From contig NC_088306.1 of NCBI RefSeq assembly GCF_032854445.1, positions 27,129,764 to 27,193,763 of the forward strand: a stretch of 64,000 nt of DNA, in the 5' to 3' direction. Position numbers and translations under genes: made by a program. The stretch is from Liolophura sinensis (taxonomy: Eukaryota > Mollusca > Polyplacophora > Chitonida > Chitonidae). Positions 23,863 to 35,626 of this stretch are shown here, piece by piece. The notes under the pieces were generated by a model. That model saw nothing but the letters and a program-made list of their open reading frames with translations. It did no database searches and had not been told where the DNA came from. Positions within the stretch are counted from its first letter, which is position 1, and every line of letters starts with the position of its first letter.

Positions 23863-24371
23863 GCCTAGTCCGCTTTCCGCTTTTCGTCATTAGTCAATCA
23901 GTTCAATTACTCTCACAGAAACATCTACTGGACCGTGGAAATAATAAGCTCTTTCTACGATGATCCATGTACATATGTAACTGAGCTTGGTGCGCTTGAA
24001 GTGTTGTGAAAACTTGTAGTACCCTGAACAAAAGCGTTCCTCATTGTGTTGGCCTAGGAGGCCTCCCTGAGCTAGGTAGGCAAGCTCACGCGTACGATTG
24101 CAAGCGATGCATATCAAGAGTTAACGGTTGTTGTCGTAAATTACAATAAATGTTATTATATGATATGAAAATTGATTTGTTGTGTTGTCTTTATTGCCAG
24201 TAAACAAAGTTAGATTTTATAAATAATGTTTTAGTCATAATAATTTAACATCAACCACTATGGCAATTTTCTGCAAATCGGCGGATCCCTAAACAGAAAA
24301 GATCGGCTCTGAGTATATTTGCCTCAATGGAATGTTCATAAAGTAACTCAAATACTTTTATTCGTCTAATG
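23863..24371. other. Unassigned sequence
   Basis: No gene or repeat recognised. Confidence 0.45.
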
Positions 24372-24535
24372 ATTTTTTTGATTAGTGTCTTACACCGTAC
24401 ACAAGAATATTTCACTTGTACGACGGCAGCCCTGCATTATGGTGGGAGGACACCGGCTGAAATCCACGACCACCCTCAAGTTGTTGCGTAACTTTCCCAC
24501 GTACTCTGAGATGTTTGAAGTACGCGATGACGAGT
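24372..24535 (-). repeat. SINE family B, partial
   Basis: GATTAGTGTCTTACACCGTA, CAAGAATATTTCACTTGTAC, GCATTATGGTGGGAGGA and TTTCCCACGTACTCTGAGA are in the order seen in the 34490 copy. The tRNA-like head is missing. Confidence 0.7.
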
Positions 24536-24707
24536 TTTAGTGTAGAACTGTCTCCAGACGGCTTACTTCAACCACAAACCTGACTGTCATCGATCAGGTG
24601 AAATATTCTTCAAATCGGAGTTGTGGGTTTCCTCTATCAATAAAACTGGTCGCCATTACATTAGGGACTTTATTGAATCCGATCGCCACATTGGACATAT
24701 ACAATTG

Positions 24708-24915
24708 CAATCAAAACGCCACTGAAATAAATGCTTTATTCTGAACAACTTACTAAAGCGCCTTGAACGTTCCTTGCGTCTTTCCAACATCACTGAAAAC
24801 TTATCATTTTGGGGATTTGTGTTAAACGTCGTTTTTGAAATTGGCATTGCGGTTATAGACCCGTGATGTCCATTTTGATAGACGGCTGGTATATGAATGA
24901 GTTTCGACGCATAGA
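24708..24915 (+). repeat. R2 interspersed repeat copy
   Basis: Colinear with the minus strand of 58180-58452. AATCAAAACGCCACTGAAAT, CTTTCCAACATCACTG, TGTGTTAAACGTCGTTTTTG, AAATTGGCATTGCGGTTATA and GACGGCTGGTATATGAATG all have counterparts there. Confidence 0.7.
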
Positions 24916-25786
24916 ATGTGCGCTGCGTTGACAGTCAACCAATCAAATCAAATAAATACAGCCTAAAATACCAGTAAAATACTTAGATAAACTGAAGGGA
25001 AGTTCACTAAACCACAATTCCATAATACCCACAGTGTATAAAAAGACAATAGTATAAAAGACTAGAACATCGAGAGTATGTCTAGATCAGCGACTGTTTG
25101 ATATTTGTCAATACACTCGGGCCATTCTCAAGGGAGGTCATACGTAGAGAGGAACCGATTCATGGAATTAATGAAAACCTTTCAAAACAAGGATACCATC
25201 GTTGGAAGTCGGAAGGTTTGTCTGGGTCGACGAATTTTATCAAACCGCGGTCAGCCTCAATTCACATATGTCCAGTCAGTAATCTTGTCCCTTACCGCTC
25301 TGAGGGCCCAGACTCGCTGATTAACAACAGAGGCTGTATATTAGGTGGGGACTGTAGTGTGCTTTAATTTAACTCAGACATAGACAGTCCAATACTTCCA
25401 GGGAGAATTCCATATAGGGTACATAGCTCTTCATCCTAAGCGATTTTGACAGTTTTCATTAGAGCTTTATTTCATCCAGACGTGTTACTTATTACTTTTG
25501 TACCTAATCTACTTGAACATCTGGCTGGTAAGAACTGGATTTCATGATTATTGGAGTTTTATTCTGAGTGTTATAGTACAACAACATTTTACTCTTCAGT
25601 ATCGTAATATGACAGCACAAAATCCCAGATAATACGCAAATAAATGGTTTACAAATTCACATCATCTTAATTTATGGGCAGCTTGTAAAAAGAAAATTTC
25701 TATATACCCTTGCCTTTGAAGTCTCGAAAAATAATGGATTTTCGCGTGATTTAAAACAGCCAAGAACATATTACGCCCAACAAGCC
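24916..25786. other. Unassigned sequence
   Basis: A weak E1-like stretch (ATCGAGAGTATGTCTAGATC) is near 25070. Two overlapping open frames at 25098-25367 show no family. Confidence 0.4.
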
Positions 25787-26029
25787 TCAGCTTTGTCGCA
25801 TTGGAATGGCGGGGCTATCGACTGTAGCAAGATAAATATCCAAAATATGTGAGGAAGTCAACCCGAGAATGGTTAGATAAGGAAATGTGCAACCGATGCC
25901 AGCGGTCGGTGCTGGCATAGCAGCTTCCGATTTCTCTTCTTTGCGCCTCATGTTCTTCAGGGCGAAGTCCAGTCGTTGGTATACACCATCAAAGGCAGTG
26001 AGTCTATCAGCACTGCATCCTCCACAGAG
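25787..26029 (-). CDS. Candidate terminal exon of the 25.8-27.5 kb gene
   Basis: A pyrimidine-rich acceptor (CTATTCTTTCCCTTGTGCTA, then ACAAG) is followed by 80 codons and TGA. It begins LCGGCSADRLTAF and continues with a charged stretch, NMRRKEEKSEAAM. Codons in the first half look more GC-balanced than the surroundings. The final ~35 residues could be read-through rather than real. Confidence 0.35.
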   Translation of the reverse strand, partial: LCGGCSADRLTAFDGVYQRLDFALKNMRRKEEKSEAAMPAPTAGIGCTFPYLTILGLTSSHILDIYLATVDSPAIPMRQS

Positions 26030-27451
26030 CTTGTTAGCACAAGGGAAAGAATAGGGCAGTTAGCATTAGCGGGTTAGCTGGTGTTACGGGGTCAGGTAGA
26101 GGTGTCGGTGATTATGCAGATGGGGATAATAGTTGTGTTAGTTCAAGAGAATCCTGATCAAGAAGTGTGTTAGACGTTAGCAGATTGAGAAATTGGCGAG
26201 AAGGATCCGAGTTACTAGGTTTCTTACAGATTTAAAGCTGCAGAAACAGAGAAGGGGTGGGGTAGGGGCGGGGGTTGTAAGAGTCACAGAGACAGGAGCT
26301 GGAGCGATAGCAGAAGAACAACAGGAACAGAAGGAATTAGAGAGACAGTGTGGCTAGATATCGGTGGAACAGTTACAGGAGCAAGTATAGTCAAAAAAGT
26401 GGGAGGATTATAAGACGAGGTAGGTGAAACTCCCGTCTCAACAGCCAGTCTGATCTTCACGGTGGAATAGGGACCGATTCCACAGAACCATTTACGAAGT
26501 CAAAATTTAAAATCTGTACAAAACGCTCAGTTTTTGGGCACTGCAAGTGGATACGTTTGGCTTAGACCAATGCTCATAAGGTGGTCAAAATTTTGCTTTA
26601 CGAAATGGAAAAATAAGCTTTAATATCGTATTTTTATTTTGACTCGAGTCAGAAGTTTCTCTGAAATGATCAAATCGGTCCGTGGTACCCCTGGCACTGA
26701 ATAAACGATGCCTTTGTCATCTTGATAAGAACTTGATAAGTTTCAAGGAAAGTAAACCTCGTTTGTTACCTTTGCAGTCATCCTTCTCAGAGTTTTCGAG
26801 GGGTTCAACAAAAAAGGTTGCTTCTGTGGTACGCGTTTTCCTGTTATGAAATAAAAGTAAACGAATATATAGGTATAAGTATGTATGTACATCTATTAGT
26901 GAGGAATTTAAGGTAATTATTGTTTACCACGCTCTAATGTAAATTTCACATATACTATACGTGTTAGGGGAAGCCGTTGTTGTAAGTCATGATTTACGGT
27001 ATAAAAATTCACCTAAACTTACGAGGGTCAGTGTCTTTCTGCACCAGAGAGGCTGTGTACTTCCTATCAACTTCTGTCATTACGGTAGGGTGGTCTAAAT
27101 AAAACAAAATCATATTTAACATTGGAAATTGTTGAATGTTAACACCTTTCATGCAATTTTTTATTGCAGTCAACACTCAAAATTAGAAAGTTTGGCAATG
27201 TAAATAAATATTCGATGCAGCTTAATGCAATGCAAATATACATGTTTGCTTTTAAGGAAGATGTAAGAATCTGATATCGTACCTGTTAGACTCAAGGTCG
27301 TGGCTTTGAGGCGTCGACTTCATGGAGCAAAGTCTTGGGACTTTGAAGTCAGCGGTGTTGCAGACTTCAGATATTTACTCTTAAGTTGTAACGATCTCCC
27401 ATCGGAGGTGAACTTAATGAATGCGTACTTCGGAAATGAAACACAGAATAC
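25787..27451 (-). CDS. Candidate five-exon host gene (3' part), product unknown
   Basis: I do not recognise the product. Five minus-strand segments are open, flanked by AG/GT dinucleotides in good context, and their phases agree across all four junctions: 27379-27451, 27023-27094, 26770-26840, 26496-26540 and 25787-26029 (stop TGA at 25787-25789). Introns would be 182 to 466 bp. The joined product would be about 167 residues: a mixed N-terminal part (FIKFTSDGRSLQ), a basic middle, a short Cys segment (CPKTERF, then LCGGCSAD), a charged helix-like stretch (ALKNMRRKEEKSEAA) and a moderately hydrophobic end. The window's repeats avoid this block. No upstream exon with matching phase was found, so the 5' end is unknown. 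Against it: each exon is short enough to be open by chance, and exon 3 is open in two frames. Confidence 0.35.
26496..26540 (-). CDS. Candidate exon 4 of the 25.8-27.5 kb gene
   Basis: Acceptor CCACTTGCAG, donor TTC|GTAAAT. Fifteen codons in phase 0 at both ends, beginning CPKTERF. An alternative donor (GTGAAG, near 26460) would lengthen it by 12 codons but would not fit the phase of the last exon. Confidence 0.25.
26770..26840 (-). CDS. Candidate exon 3 of the 25.8-27.5 kb gene
   Basis: Acceptor TTTCATAACAG, donor AAAG|GTAACA. In the phase imposed by exon 2 it is open for 23 codons, rich in Lys and Arg, and ends in phase 0. Another frame is also open and looks at least as protein-like, so the frame rests on phase only. 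Confidence 0.3.
27023..27094 (-). CDS. Candidate exon 2 of the 25.8-27.5 kb gene
   Basis: Best-defined of the five: T-rich acceptor TTTTGTTTTATTTAG and a consensus donor GTAAGT. Two bases complete the previous codon, 23 codons follow (includes TEVDRKYTASLVQKD), and one base is carried over. Confidence 0.4.
27379..27451 (-). CDS. Candidate exon 1 of the 25.8-27.5 kb gene
   Basis: Acceptor TTCACGATTTTAG precedes G at 27451. Donor is A|GTAAAT at 27379/27378. It encodes 24 codons (begins VFCVSFPKYAF) and leaves one base, which exon 2 completes. Confidence 0.3.
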
Positions 27452-29641
27452 CTAAAATCGTGAAGGCAAAGAGTTTAGCTTAGAGTTTCTGAAGTGTCAT
27501 TTTGTGAAGTGTCGGTTGATACGGCTGACTTCACACCTCCGCCAAAGTACCTACATAAATGCAAAAGCCGCTAGCCAGCAGAGGAATAACGCGTTGTCAG
27601 CGGAAAAATTTCGCGTTAATTATCACGATGATTTGGATTTTAAACTGAGCTGATTTGTACATGTATCCTGTTCATTCTTTTGTTTTCACTCGGAAGACGC
27701 AAGGGATTTTCAGGAGCTAATCAAACATTGTATCTACTTACCCTATATTTATGTATTTATTGCAATTCTTACTAAAGGATGTTTTATTTACGGGACAGGG
27801 ATTAGACTACTTGGTACAAGAAACCAGACGGGTCTTCGCATTAAGAGGAATGTATGAACAATCAGACTGACTGGATAGGAATCAACGATATGTCCAGTTC
27901 TCATGACTTTTCTCTTTGATGACTTGACAGAACAGAGGTTAGATTGTTAATGCATAAGTACCTATACAATTTTTTGACATACATGTATATTAAAAGGTTT
28001 CACTATGCATTTTATACAAACCAGAAACGGATGTCTGAATTTCCTCCTCTCCTTCCATCTCCTAACATTTCCAAAAATAAAAGAAAGAAATGACAGTATG
28101 TTCTGTTGCAAAGTTTCGCTTCATATAAGTTGTTTCATGGGCCATTCGTGCTGTGCATTGCGTACACTACTACTAGATTCGATTTGAATGGAGAAATGGA
28201 GCAATCAAAAGAGAATGCAGTGTACATGAATGGGAGTAGTTATGAGAATAATTACCTGATTGACATTAAACATAAGCATGCACAAGTTCAGGTGAGAGGG
28301 AAGGTGTAATCTAGGTGTCGTGGAACAGGTCAGTACTTTGCGAAAGGTGGCTTGGACAAAATATGAATTCATGGAAAGCCCTATTAGGCGAAGTCCTTAA
28401 TGGAGGCAACTATTTTAACTATCCGATTGACATTAAGCGTACATGTGCACAACGTCAGAGCTACGTTCGGAGCAAAAAGAGTTTATGTCAAGGGTTAATA
28501 GTATTAACTGATGACATACTGATTCAAAAGCTCTACGCTAATGTGTTGTATCCTCAGATTGCGGCTAGGCGTCGTCCAAACTGTCAGAGTTTCTATTATT
28601 AACACATTTCCATGTGCTCATCTTCATCTTCCCACGAGGAAGACAATGTTTATCACACTGGCCATCAGAAAATTTATGAACCTTTAAACATCCCTATAAA
28701 TACTGGCTTTGGATTGAATTTAGAAGTTGCAATCTTGCAAGTAACGGCCATGATCAGCCATAGACATCTTTTTGAAGGTATTTTTAAGTATCACTCCATC
28801 TAACCAACCGTTAATCAATCTGCATTGGGCTCGTATAGTGATAATTTAATCATCATGGTTTTTGTGGTCGTGATTTACAAATCAAAAATCTACTTAACAT
28901 GAACAAAAAAAGAAAGGAAGATTCTAATGTTGTCATGACAGGCGAAACCTTGAGATTCCTTTGTTACCTTTTAACGTATCTATCCGGAATTTATACACCC
29001 GTTTGACAATCGTGCTACAACTGAGCAACACTTTACATCAGCCCGATTTTTTTCTCTCCAAAATGTAATTGATTTAACAAGATAACCATAGCTTCAGTGT
29101 CATTGACAAAAGGATGAGATCTAAATATATGGATTTTGTTTTTAACCTAGGCGGTGCGCGTCACTGACGATACATCTTTGTCAGGATAATTTGATATGGT
29201 TGTCAACCTTCCTGGCATAACGCCTACAATATCAAATTCACGATGCCGCGGGCCATGGCCGTTCTGACAACATTTAACCAAGTTGACATTTAATTTTAAC
29301 ACATGGTCATGAATGATTATCATATTAATCTTCTGTTTACAGAAAAGTATATTACAGGAGCGGGAAAAATATATAGCCATTCATCAATCCAGGGCATTTT
29401 TAGATTAGGGGAATCATAGGGAATTTAAATGTAATGTAAATGACATGACAAATAGTTATGACATTGCGTTGATTCAGTACTGTATACTTCTGGAGACGTC
29501 CGCTACTATGGATTCTTTAGAATGTCAGCTCCGGTCAGTCCGTGTCATTTAGTATTATGTTCGGGAAAACCCATAGTTAGCTCTGAACTTCGAATAACCA
29601 AGAAATGTCCGATTTCAAGGTTCAACAAACAGCAGCAACAG

Positions 29642-29643
<2 letters not shown>
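27452..29643. other. Unassigned sequence
   Basis: Could hold further exons of the minus-strand candidate, but I found none with a compatible phase. A possible small open segment with donor GTAAGT at about 27733 does not fit. Plus-strand frames at 28005-28803 are short and unconvincing. Confidence 0.4.

Positions 29644-29694
<51 letters not shown>
29644..29694. repeat. (GT)n microsatellite
   Basis: Perfect TG/GT run of about 25 units. Confidence 0.97.
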
Positions 29695-29697
<3 letters not shown>

Positions 29698-29809
29698 GGT
29701 GCAGGTACTGTATGCAGGCACATGACATCTGTGCTTCAGTTGGTGCGGGTAACTGTGTTAGGGATATCTCAGGTATAAGGAGGTATTAACCCTAGTTCTG
29801 TTGTGATAC

Positions 29810-30230
29810 CGGTATGTCCTACTGTTGTTATATAGACAATATGTCAAGCATATGTGGGGAAATTATCAGCAAATAATACTTCCAGGTGTTCTCTGGGAGT
29901 AACATTTCCAGAAATGGTCCAGTAATAACTTGAAAAAGTTCCAAAATCTGGGACTCACTGTGCCGACAATGGGAATCTTAGTCCTACTGTTGCTCGGGAA
30001 CTTATATGTATAGACCACTTCTCACAGTGTAAATGTTTCAGCGTCTACTTGGGAATTATTAACTTTTGGTCCAGAAAATCCCAGTTACAAACTGTTGAGA
30101 TATACAGTCACAATCATGGTTGGAAATGTCAGTCCCACAGTCTGGGAACACTTGTGTCATAATTTGGAACTAACAGTCCCACTGTCTCTTGGTATGCTCT
30201 AAAGCTGAAATCCCACTTCAGTGCTGACAA
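29810..30230 (+). repeat. Degenerate internal repeats around a TCCCA..CTGT motif
   Basis: Phrases such as GGGACTCACTGTGCC, GTCAGTCCCACAGTCTGGG, AACAGTCCCACTGTCTCTTG and AGTCCTACTGTTG recur at irregular 50-90 bp spacing, suggesting an old decayed tandem array. No coding sense. Confidence 0.4.
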
Positions 30231-30352
30231 CTTGTCTAGCTACTACTTTACACTGCTTATATAAATGTAAAATACTTAGAAAGCTAACTAGGTGGAAACT
30301 GAGATATTAACACGACGGTGGTTCAAGAACATCTGGGACTAAAAGGGAAGGT

Positions 30353-30368
30353 GGGGGGGGGGGGGGGG
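30353..30368 (+). repeat. Poly-G run
   Basis: Sixteen consecutive G. A G-quadruplex former in principle. Confidence 0.95.
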
Positions 30369-31781
30369 ATTTGATTTGCACTGGCGCTTTTCCGGCCCAA
30401 AGGGCCGATGCGCGCCAAAACTTGGCGTCATTGAAAGTGCTTTTAACCTGGATAATATATAAAGGAAGAGTATATTATTTAGAACAAGAAGAAGAAATTT
30501 CAATACTAAAAGTGGGAATTTGCCCAGTATTTATAGTCTACCCTCATAAATATTCATGAATACCAAGTATGGCACTCATGGCACTGATTGGCTAATACCA
30601 AAGTCACAACATCTATGCATAGAAACACTATACATGCGTATCTAATCTTATGGCGCAAAAATCTAACTGTAAATAGATTTTAATAATGAAAAGGTGAGCA
30701 ATAACTTGTAGGTAAAAGGGAGATGAGCCTATAGAGTAAAAAATATTTACTTTCACAAGTACAAGTTAATGTCCCTTTTGAAACTCTTCAATATGAGTTT
30801 AACACTAAAGGATGTCGTAAAGTAGACAACCCCGTCAAACAACAGTTCACCGTGAACTACGATCGTGTGCGGTGAAACAACAACAAAAAAATGATTTAGT
30901 GTCCTAAGCTTGGTACAAAGGACGTTTTGTGCCAAAATCATGCCACAGTCAGTGAGTACTAATGTTGTTTTAACTGGAAAGATGCTGTACGTAGTTTCTT
31001 ACAACCAGAATATGTCCAAAAGTAAGGGAAACTCTACTGGAATTTCTCACTTCAAAGTATTAACAATGGCGGATATTTCGCCAAACTTAAGGCTTAAAAC
31101 TTTTCTAGAAAAATGATGTTTGCAACCTAGCCAAACTACATGTGATCACCAGACTTGGAGAGAAACTCCTTCAACATGTCAATGTATTATACGTAAAATA
31201 TGGTCATCTAATTAAATCATCAAGTATTAAAATTCTTACGTTGGAAAGAACATGGGTACACGGAAACTGTGCCCTTCAAAAGTTATGTAAAGGCGCCAAA
31301 AAAAAGGAAACCGTTGTAACAGTGTGTAACCCACTGTGTCTATTCCTTTCGGTTCTACAACAGGGGCTCTAAAACATGACGACGACCAAATGGCTTCATT
31401 AAATCAGTCAAAATTTTAGAACTCATACCCTACCCAAATTACAGCGTTGGTGAAGTTTAATGTGAAGTGACAGAAAGATAACTGCACGAGGTTGTTAAAT
31501 TACACTGACAATCACAAAGATTCAGTCATGTACCCGTGGTCTTTCTCTAAACGTAATTGACTCGTATTTCCACAAAGTCTATCACATGAAGACATAACAC
31601 GCCTAAAGTATCCTTAGTTTTGAAGGATTTCTCATTACGGGTGACAGCTTCGTTTTTTGAAAGTGTTCAAGGGTGACAGAGTCTAGGTGTAATGACATGA
31701 TATTTGCAAGGTATATCAATCGACAACCAAATTGACCGTTTCATGTGTATAATCGCAACACGAAGCTCAAAAGGTAACAAT
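30369..31781. other. Unassigned sequence
   Basis: A short GC palindrome-like stretch (GGCCCAAAGGGCC) is at about 30393. Nothing else recognised. Confidence 0.45.
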
Positions 31782-31800
31782 ACTCACTAATAAGAATTAG

Positions 31801-32142
31801 ACCGGCCCGGATAGCACAGTTGGCAGAGCGTCCGCTTCGGCACCGGTAAATCCAGAATCAATCCTGGGTCGAATCACACCTAAGACTTTAAAAGAGGAAG
31901 GTGTAACTTCCTCGCTTGGCGTTCAGAATGAAGGGGATAGTGCAACCCGTATCAGTATAATGCGTCGGGCGGGGTGACCTACTTGCCTTCGGTAAGTCGT
32001 CTCAGTGAAGGAGCACTCGACAAAAGAGCGGTGGAAATCCGTCCTGCAACAAGGAGATACATTACATACACCCTAAGGATTCCTTCGTCGTCATGTGACT
32101 GAAAAATTGTTGAGCACGACGTTATATCCATAGCACTCACTC
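31801..32142 (+). repeat. tRNA-derived SINE (family A), complete copy
   Basis: Complete element with a tRNA-like head: A box near TAGCACAGTTGGC (31816), B box near GGGTCGAATCAC (31865). The central domain has CTTCCTCGCTTGGCGTTCAG, CGGGCGGGGTGACC and GTAAGTCGTCTCAGTGA, then a tail with GACTGAAAAATTGTTGAGCA and (ACTC)n. Flanked by ACTCACTAATRAGAATTAG at 31782-31800 and 32143-32161 (one mismatch). RNA polymerase III would start at the head. Confidence 0.88.
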
Positions 32143-32161
32143 ACTCACTAATGAGAATTAG

Positions 32162-33048
32162 GTTTGCGAAAGAGTTATAGACCTTACGAAACGTGGTGCC
32201 TGAAGAGACCATTAGTACATTCTTAACTGATAAATTATCTTCTCTTTTAGCTTCTGGTATATCACCTGAAAAAAAAAAAATGATTCAAGGTTGAAGCATT
32301 TGTTGCAATGTGAATGGCACACGCCCCACCCATGATTTTGGTTGTTCATGTTATACGTTCATTTTAAACACTATGCCCGTGAAGTGCGCTTTCGTTCCTC
32401 TTATGACTGACGTACTTCTACATTTACCGTTACATTACGCTTTTATGATGAGCATTTTAAACTACAAGCATGTGCAGTTTATTCGTTTATTCACAACTGA
32501 TCCTGAGTGTTAAACTTTATGAAAAGGTGCTCAATTTAATATACGCCCCAGTATACGAAGATCACAATTTTGCAAGGCCTTATAGTATATAGAAGATAAA
32601 AGCCTAAACAGAGTGTACATGAGCTAGGACACCCCTAAGCCACTCTATCTGCTTTTCTTGGCTAAGGACCAAACCAAGATCAATACCTGGAGGATCGTAA
32701 ACCACTTGGCTGTCTGAAAACCGACGGGGGAGTCAAACCACACACTTAATTTGGTGTTTTGGAACAGGACTTTCCAGCATAATGACAGTAATAGTTTACT
32801 TTTGTTGCCGTCGAAGTCTGGACGCGTGTGTCTAATAGTTGGTGTAAAGTGAGTGTCTTCATTAGCGCAATGTGTTGTATTTACGCCTGTATTAATTGAA
32901 TTGGTCCTACGGTAGCCATTTGTATCTGGTGACCATGTTTCATGTCGTTCAGTTGCTTCTGTGTATGGCCCTAGGAGATAGTGAACAATGAATGGCAGTT
33001 ACAAAATAATTGGTAGTGTTTTAAGATTCAACATGTGTCTAACCAGAT
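32162..33048. other. Unassigned sequence
   Basis: No gene or named repeat recognised. A stretch near 32680-32760 weakly resembles 40040-40120. Confidence 0.4.
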
Positions 33049-33301
33049 GACATTTATTACACTGCTTTCCTTTAATTCAAGCAGTCACGCTTTCGGAATA
33101 TGTGTTAAGGCAGAAGTAGCATGTGGAATCAACATCAACGAAAATGTTGTCCCCAGCGAGTTACAAATTTCTGCGCTGATGCAGTGTTATATACAATGTA
33201 TCGAACATCCAAGTGATCTTACGATTACTTATCCGGAACGTCCATTGTTGGTATTCGATGTCTCTTTCAACCTCAAGAGCAGCGAAGACTGTGATAGTTA
33301 G
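33049..33301 (+). other. Open frame with Cys pattern, possible exon remnant
   Basis: From an ATG at 33049 the frame is open for 83 codons. It starts with a weakly hydrophobic stretch and contains SALMQCYIQCIEHPSD, a spacing that recalls PAN/apple domains (C..C......C). The last residues run into an E1 repeat from about 33270, so the end is not native. It may be chance. I see no splice donor I would trust. Confidence 0.2.
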
Positions 33302-33430
33302 CAAATGGTCACTCGTTACCTGTGAAGCCTTGCCTCTAATACATTTACCTCGGTCATGGTTTTATTCTATCTGTTTATGTACAGGTAAATGCTTAGATAG
33401 TAGCACAGAAATACCCCTGCACCACAAGAA
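33270..33430 (+). repeat. E1 interspersed repeat, end and middle blocks
   Basis: AGAGCAGCGAAGACTGTGAT, then AGCAAATGGTCACTCGTTAC and the GGTTTTATTCTATCTGTTTA block are in normal E1 order. The distal part is missing. Confidence 0.7.
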
Positions 33431-34478
33431 GAAGGCCACAGTCTTGACAAGGTCGTTGTCATTTAAATGCAAATACACGAAAGGATAGCATTCCTGAATG
33501 TGTTTTAATATACATAAGTTTTAATATATACATATTCTATGCACACACAACTTTAGGACCACCGCAAATAATCAAAAGATGGTACGTATATTTAGTAGGT
33601 TGACCTACACCGTTTTGATCATAAATAGCGTGTATGCACTGACTGTTCAAATTATATTTTTTTGTGAAAAATTTACTTTATTTAAAAACATTTGCTCTTG
33701 TTGCTACTTAATGATTTTCATGGGTTAGGATAACGTGACAATTAGGCGTTTCTTATGATCTGAACTAAGTAAGACACTGCAGTTCAAACATACAAACGTT
33801 TATCGAGGCCGACATGTGACGAAGGTAAAAAGCAATTCTGAGTGTTACCCCGGATCCCAATAAAATCAGACAGATCATTAGGATCATTTCTGACATATAA
33901 CTACAATAACCCAACTACAATATAACTACAAAAACTCGTGACATATGTTGTAAGTGCATCACATGATTCATGCATTTTTGATAAAGCATTACCCCTACTC
34001 AGGCAGCCGATGTGAGTGGTGAAATGTGTTCTTGTCATTGGGTTTCCGCTTTTCTCAGCTCAGTACAAGGCAGCAGTAAACCTAGCACGTTTAAATGCAG
34101 CACACAGCTTGAAGAAATGTCCAGGAATTCTATCTCAAATGGCACCTAAAACTCCTTATGTAAGTCTCTTTTGATCTTCTCTGGTCCTGTACACATCGCT
34201 TCGAGACACGAAGTATTTTTGGATTCTTTAATGGGTTGTAAATTGGTGGTTTTCAATCTCTCCTCTCAGGACGGAGAGCCGTGCTGAGGCCAATTAAGTT
34301 GTAAGAATACTTGTTATTTCAGACCGCATTTTCATTAAATTAACAGTTTAACACACGTCCGTGTCTAGCTGTTTTAAAGCATTATCTGTTACTTAGATCA
34401 CTTGTATACGATTGACTTTGTTTTGCTGTTTTATGTAAAGAAAGAGTTTATAGATAAAAAAAAAGTATTTGGAACTTG
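33431..34478. other. Unassigned sequence
   Basis: No gene or named repeat recognised. Confidence 0.45.
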
Positions 34479-34489
34479 AATCTGCAATA

Positions 34490-34734
34490 GATTTATTTAT
34501 TTATTTGATAACTGTTTTACTCAGTACTCAAGAATATTTCTTTTATACGGCGGTCAGCTTTTTAGTGGGAGGAAAGCGGACAGAGCGAGAGGGAACCCTA
34601 GGATCTCGGAAGACATTCTCACGTACGGCAGGAGAAGAAGCTGGCATGATCTGGACTTGAACTCACAGCGACCGCATTGGTGGGAGGCAGCGGGGCCATG
34701 GCGCCGCGCTGGTACGCTAACCACGAGTACCCTA
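34490..34734 (-). repeat. tRNA-derived SINE (family B), complete copy with target duplications
   Basis: The minus strand runs from a tRNA-like head (ends near 34734; B-box-like GAGTTCAAGTCC near 34663) to the ATTTATTTATTTATTT tail at 34490. The direct repeat AATCTGCAATA at 34479-34489 and 34735-34745 is the target-site duplication. This is the least decayed family B copy here. Confidence 0.85.
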
Positions 34735-34814
34735 AATCTGCAATAAAGTTATTATCATTATTACACTAAAGTGGTGTAACATCGTTCGTTCTGTAACCCA
34801 CTGTCAGATTCAAA

Positions 34815-34970
34815 TCTGTAATATAGTTAAAGACGTACAGGACAGAGAGTAAAACCTGAGCAGCGACGACAGTGTGACAGACGTACAGCATAGAGAGTAA
34901 AACCAGAGCAGCGATGACAATGTGATAGACGTCCAGCATAGACAGTAAAACCAGAGCAGCGAAGACCAAT
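34815..34970 (+). repeat. E1 end block amplified three times (48-bp units)
   Basis: Three head-to-tail units of GACGTACAGCATAGAGAGTA followed by AAACCAGAGCAGCGACGACA and GTGTGATA, near 34831, 34879 and 34927. The rest of E1 is absent. Confidence 0.85.
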
Positions 34971-35540
34971 AAGTCTGAAGCGGTTTACATGCCAAAGGCG
35001 TTTTAAACCTACGCAGGTACTCGCAGTACAAGCAGAATCAGTTCAGATACCCAGCCTTTGATCAGCGTGGTCCCAATATCAAGCCCCAAAGCAAAACTCT
35101 GCTGGTGAAGAAATTAAGTGAAATAAGTTTAGTTAGGTTCTCCAAACGATTTAAGCAAATAGTGTCATTTGGGCAGATGAGCATAAATGTTTTCGATGAT
35201 GGAAGGGTATTGTGGGATATCTGTAAAAAAAACAGGTAAAAATGGCTTATGTATTTATTTTTCTGAGGTATTCATAATATTTAGGCAAAATGCACGAGGT
35301 CTGGTTTTAGATACGGTACACTAAGAGTTTGAATTCAGGTGTATGTTGAATTTAAGCGTGGAAACAGACATAGACACCCGGCAGTTCATTCATCAAACTG
35401 GAGAAAATTCTCGCCCATGTGAGTGGGAGTATATTCAGAACGAAGGTAACGCAGCAATGCACTTTCAGCCAATAAAGCGCAGTATATACAGCGTCAGAAA
35501 CAGACTGCTAGTGTTACATGCTGTCCTACATCAAATTAGA
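34971..35540. other. Unassigned sequence
   Basis: A 111-codon frame at 35343-35678 runs into a SINE fragment and has no family features. Confidence 0.4.
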
Positions 35541-35626
35541 TTTATTTATTTATTTGATTGGTGTTTTACGCCGTACTCAAGAATATTTCACTTATACAAC
35601 GGCCGCCGGCATTATGCAGGTCACTT
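35541..35626 (-). repeat. SINE family B, 3' fragment
   Basis: ATTTATTTATTTATTTGATT, GGTGTTTTACGCCGTACTCA, AGAATATTTCACTTATACAA and GCATTATG match the family consensus closely, then the match stops abruptly. Confidence 0.8.
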
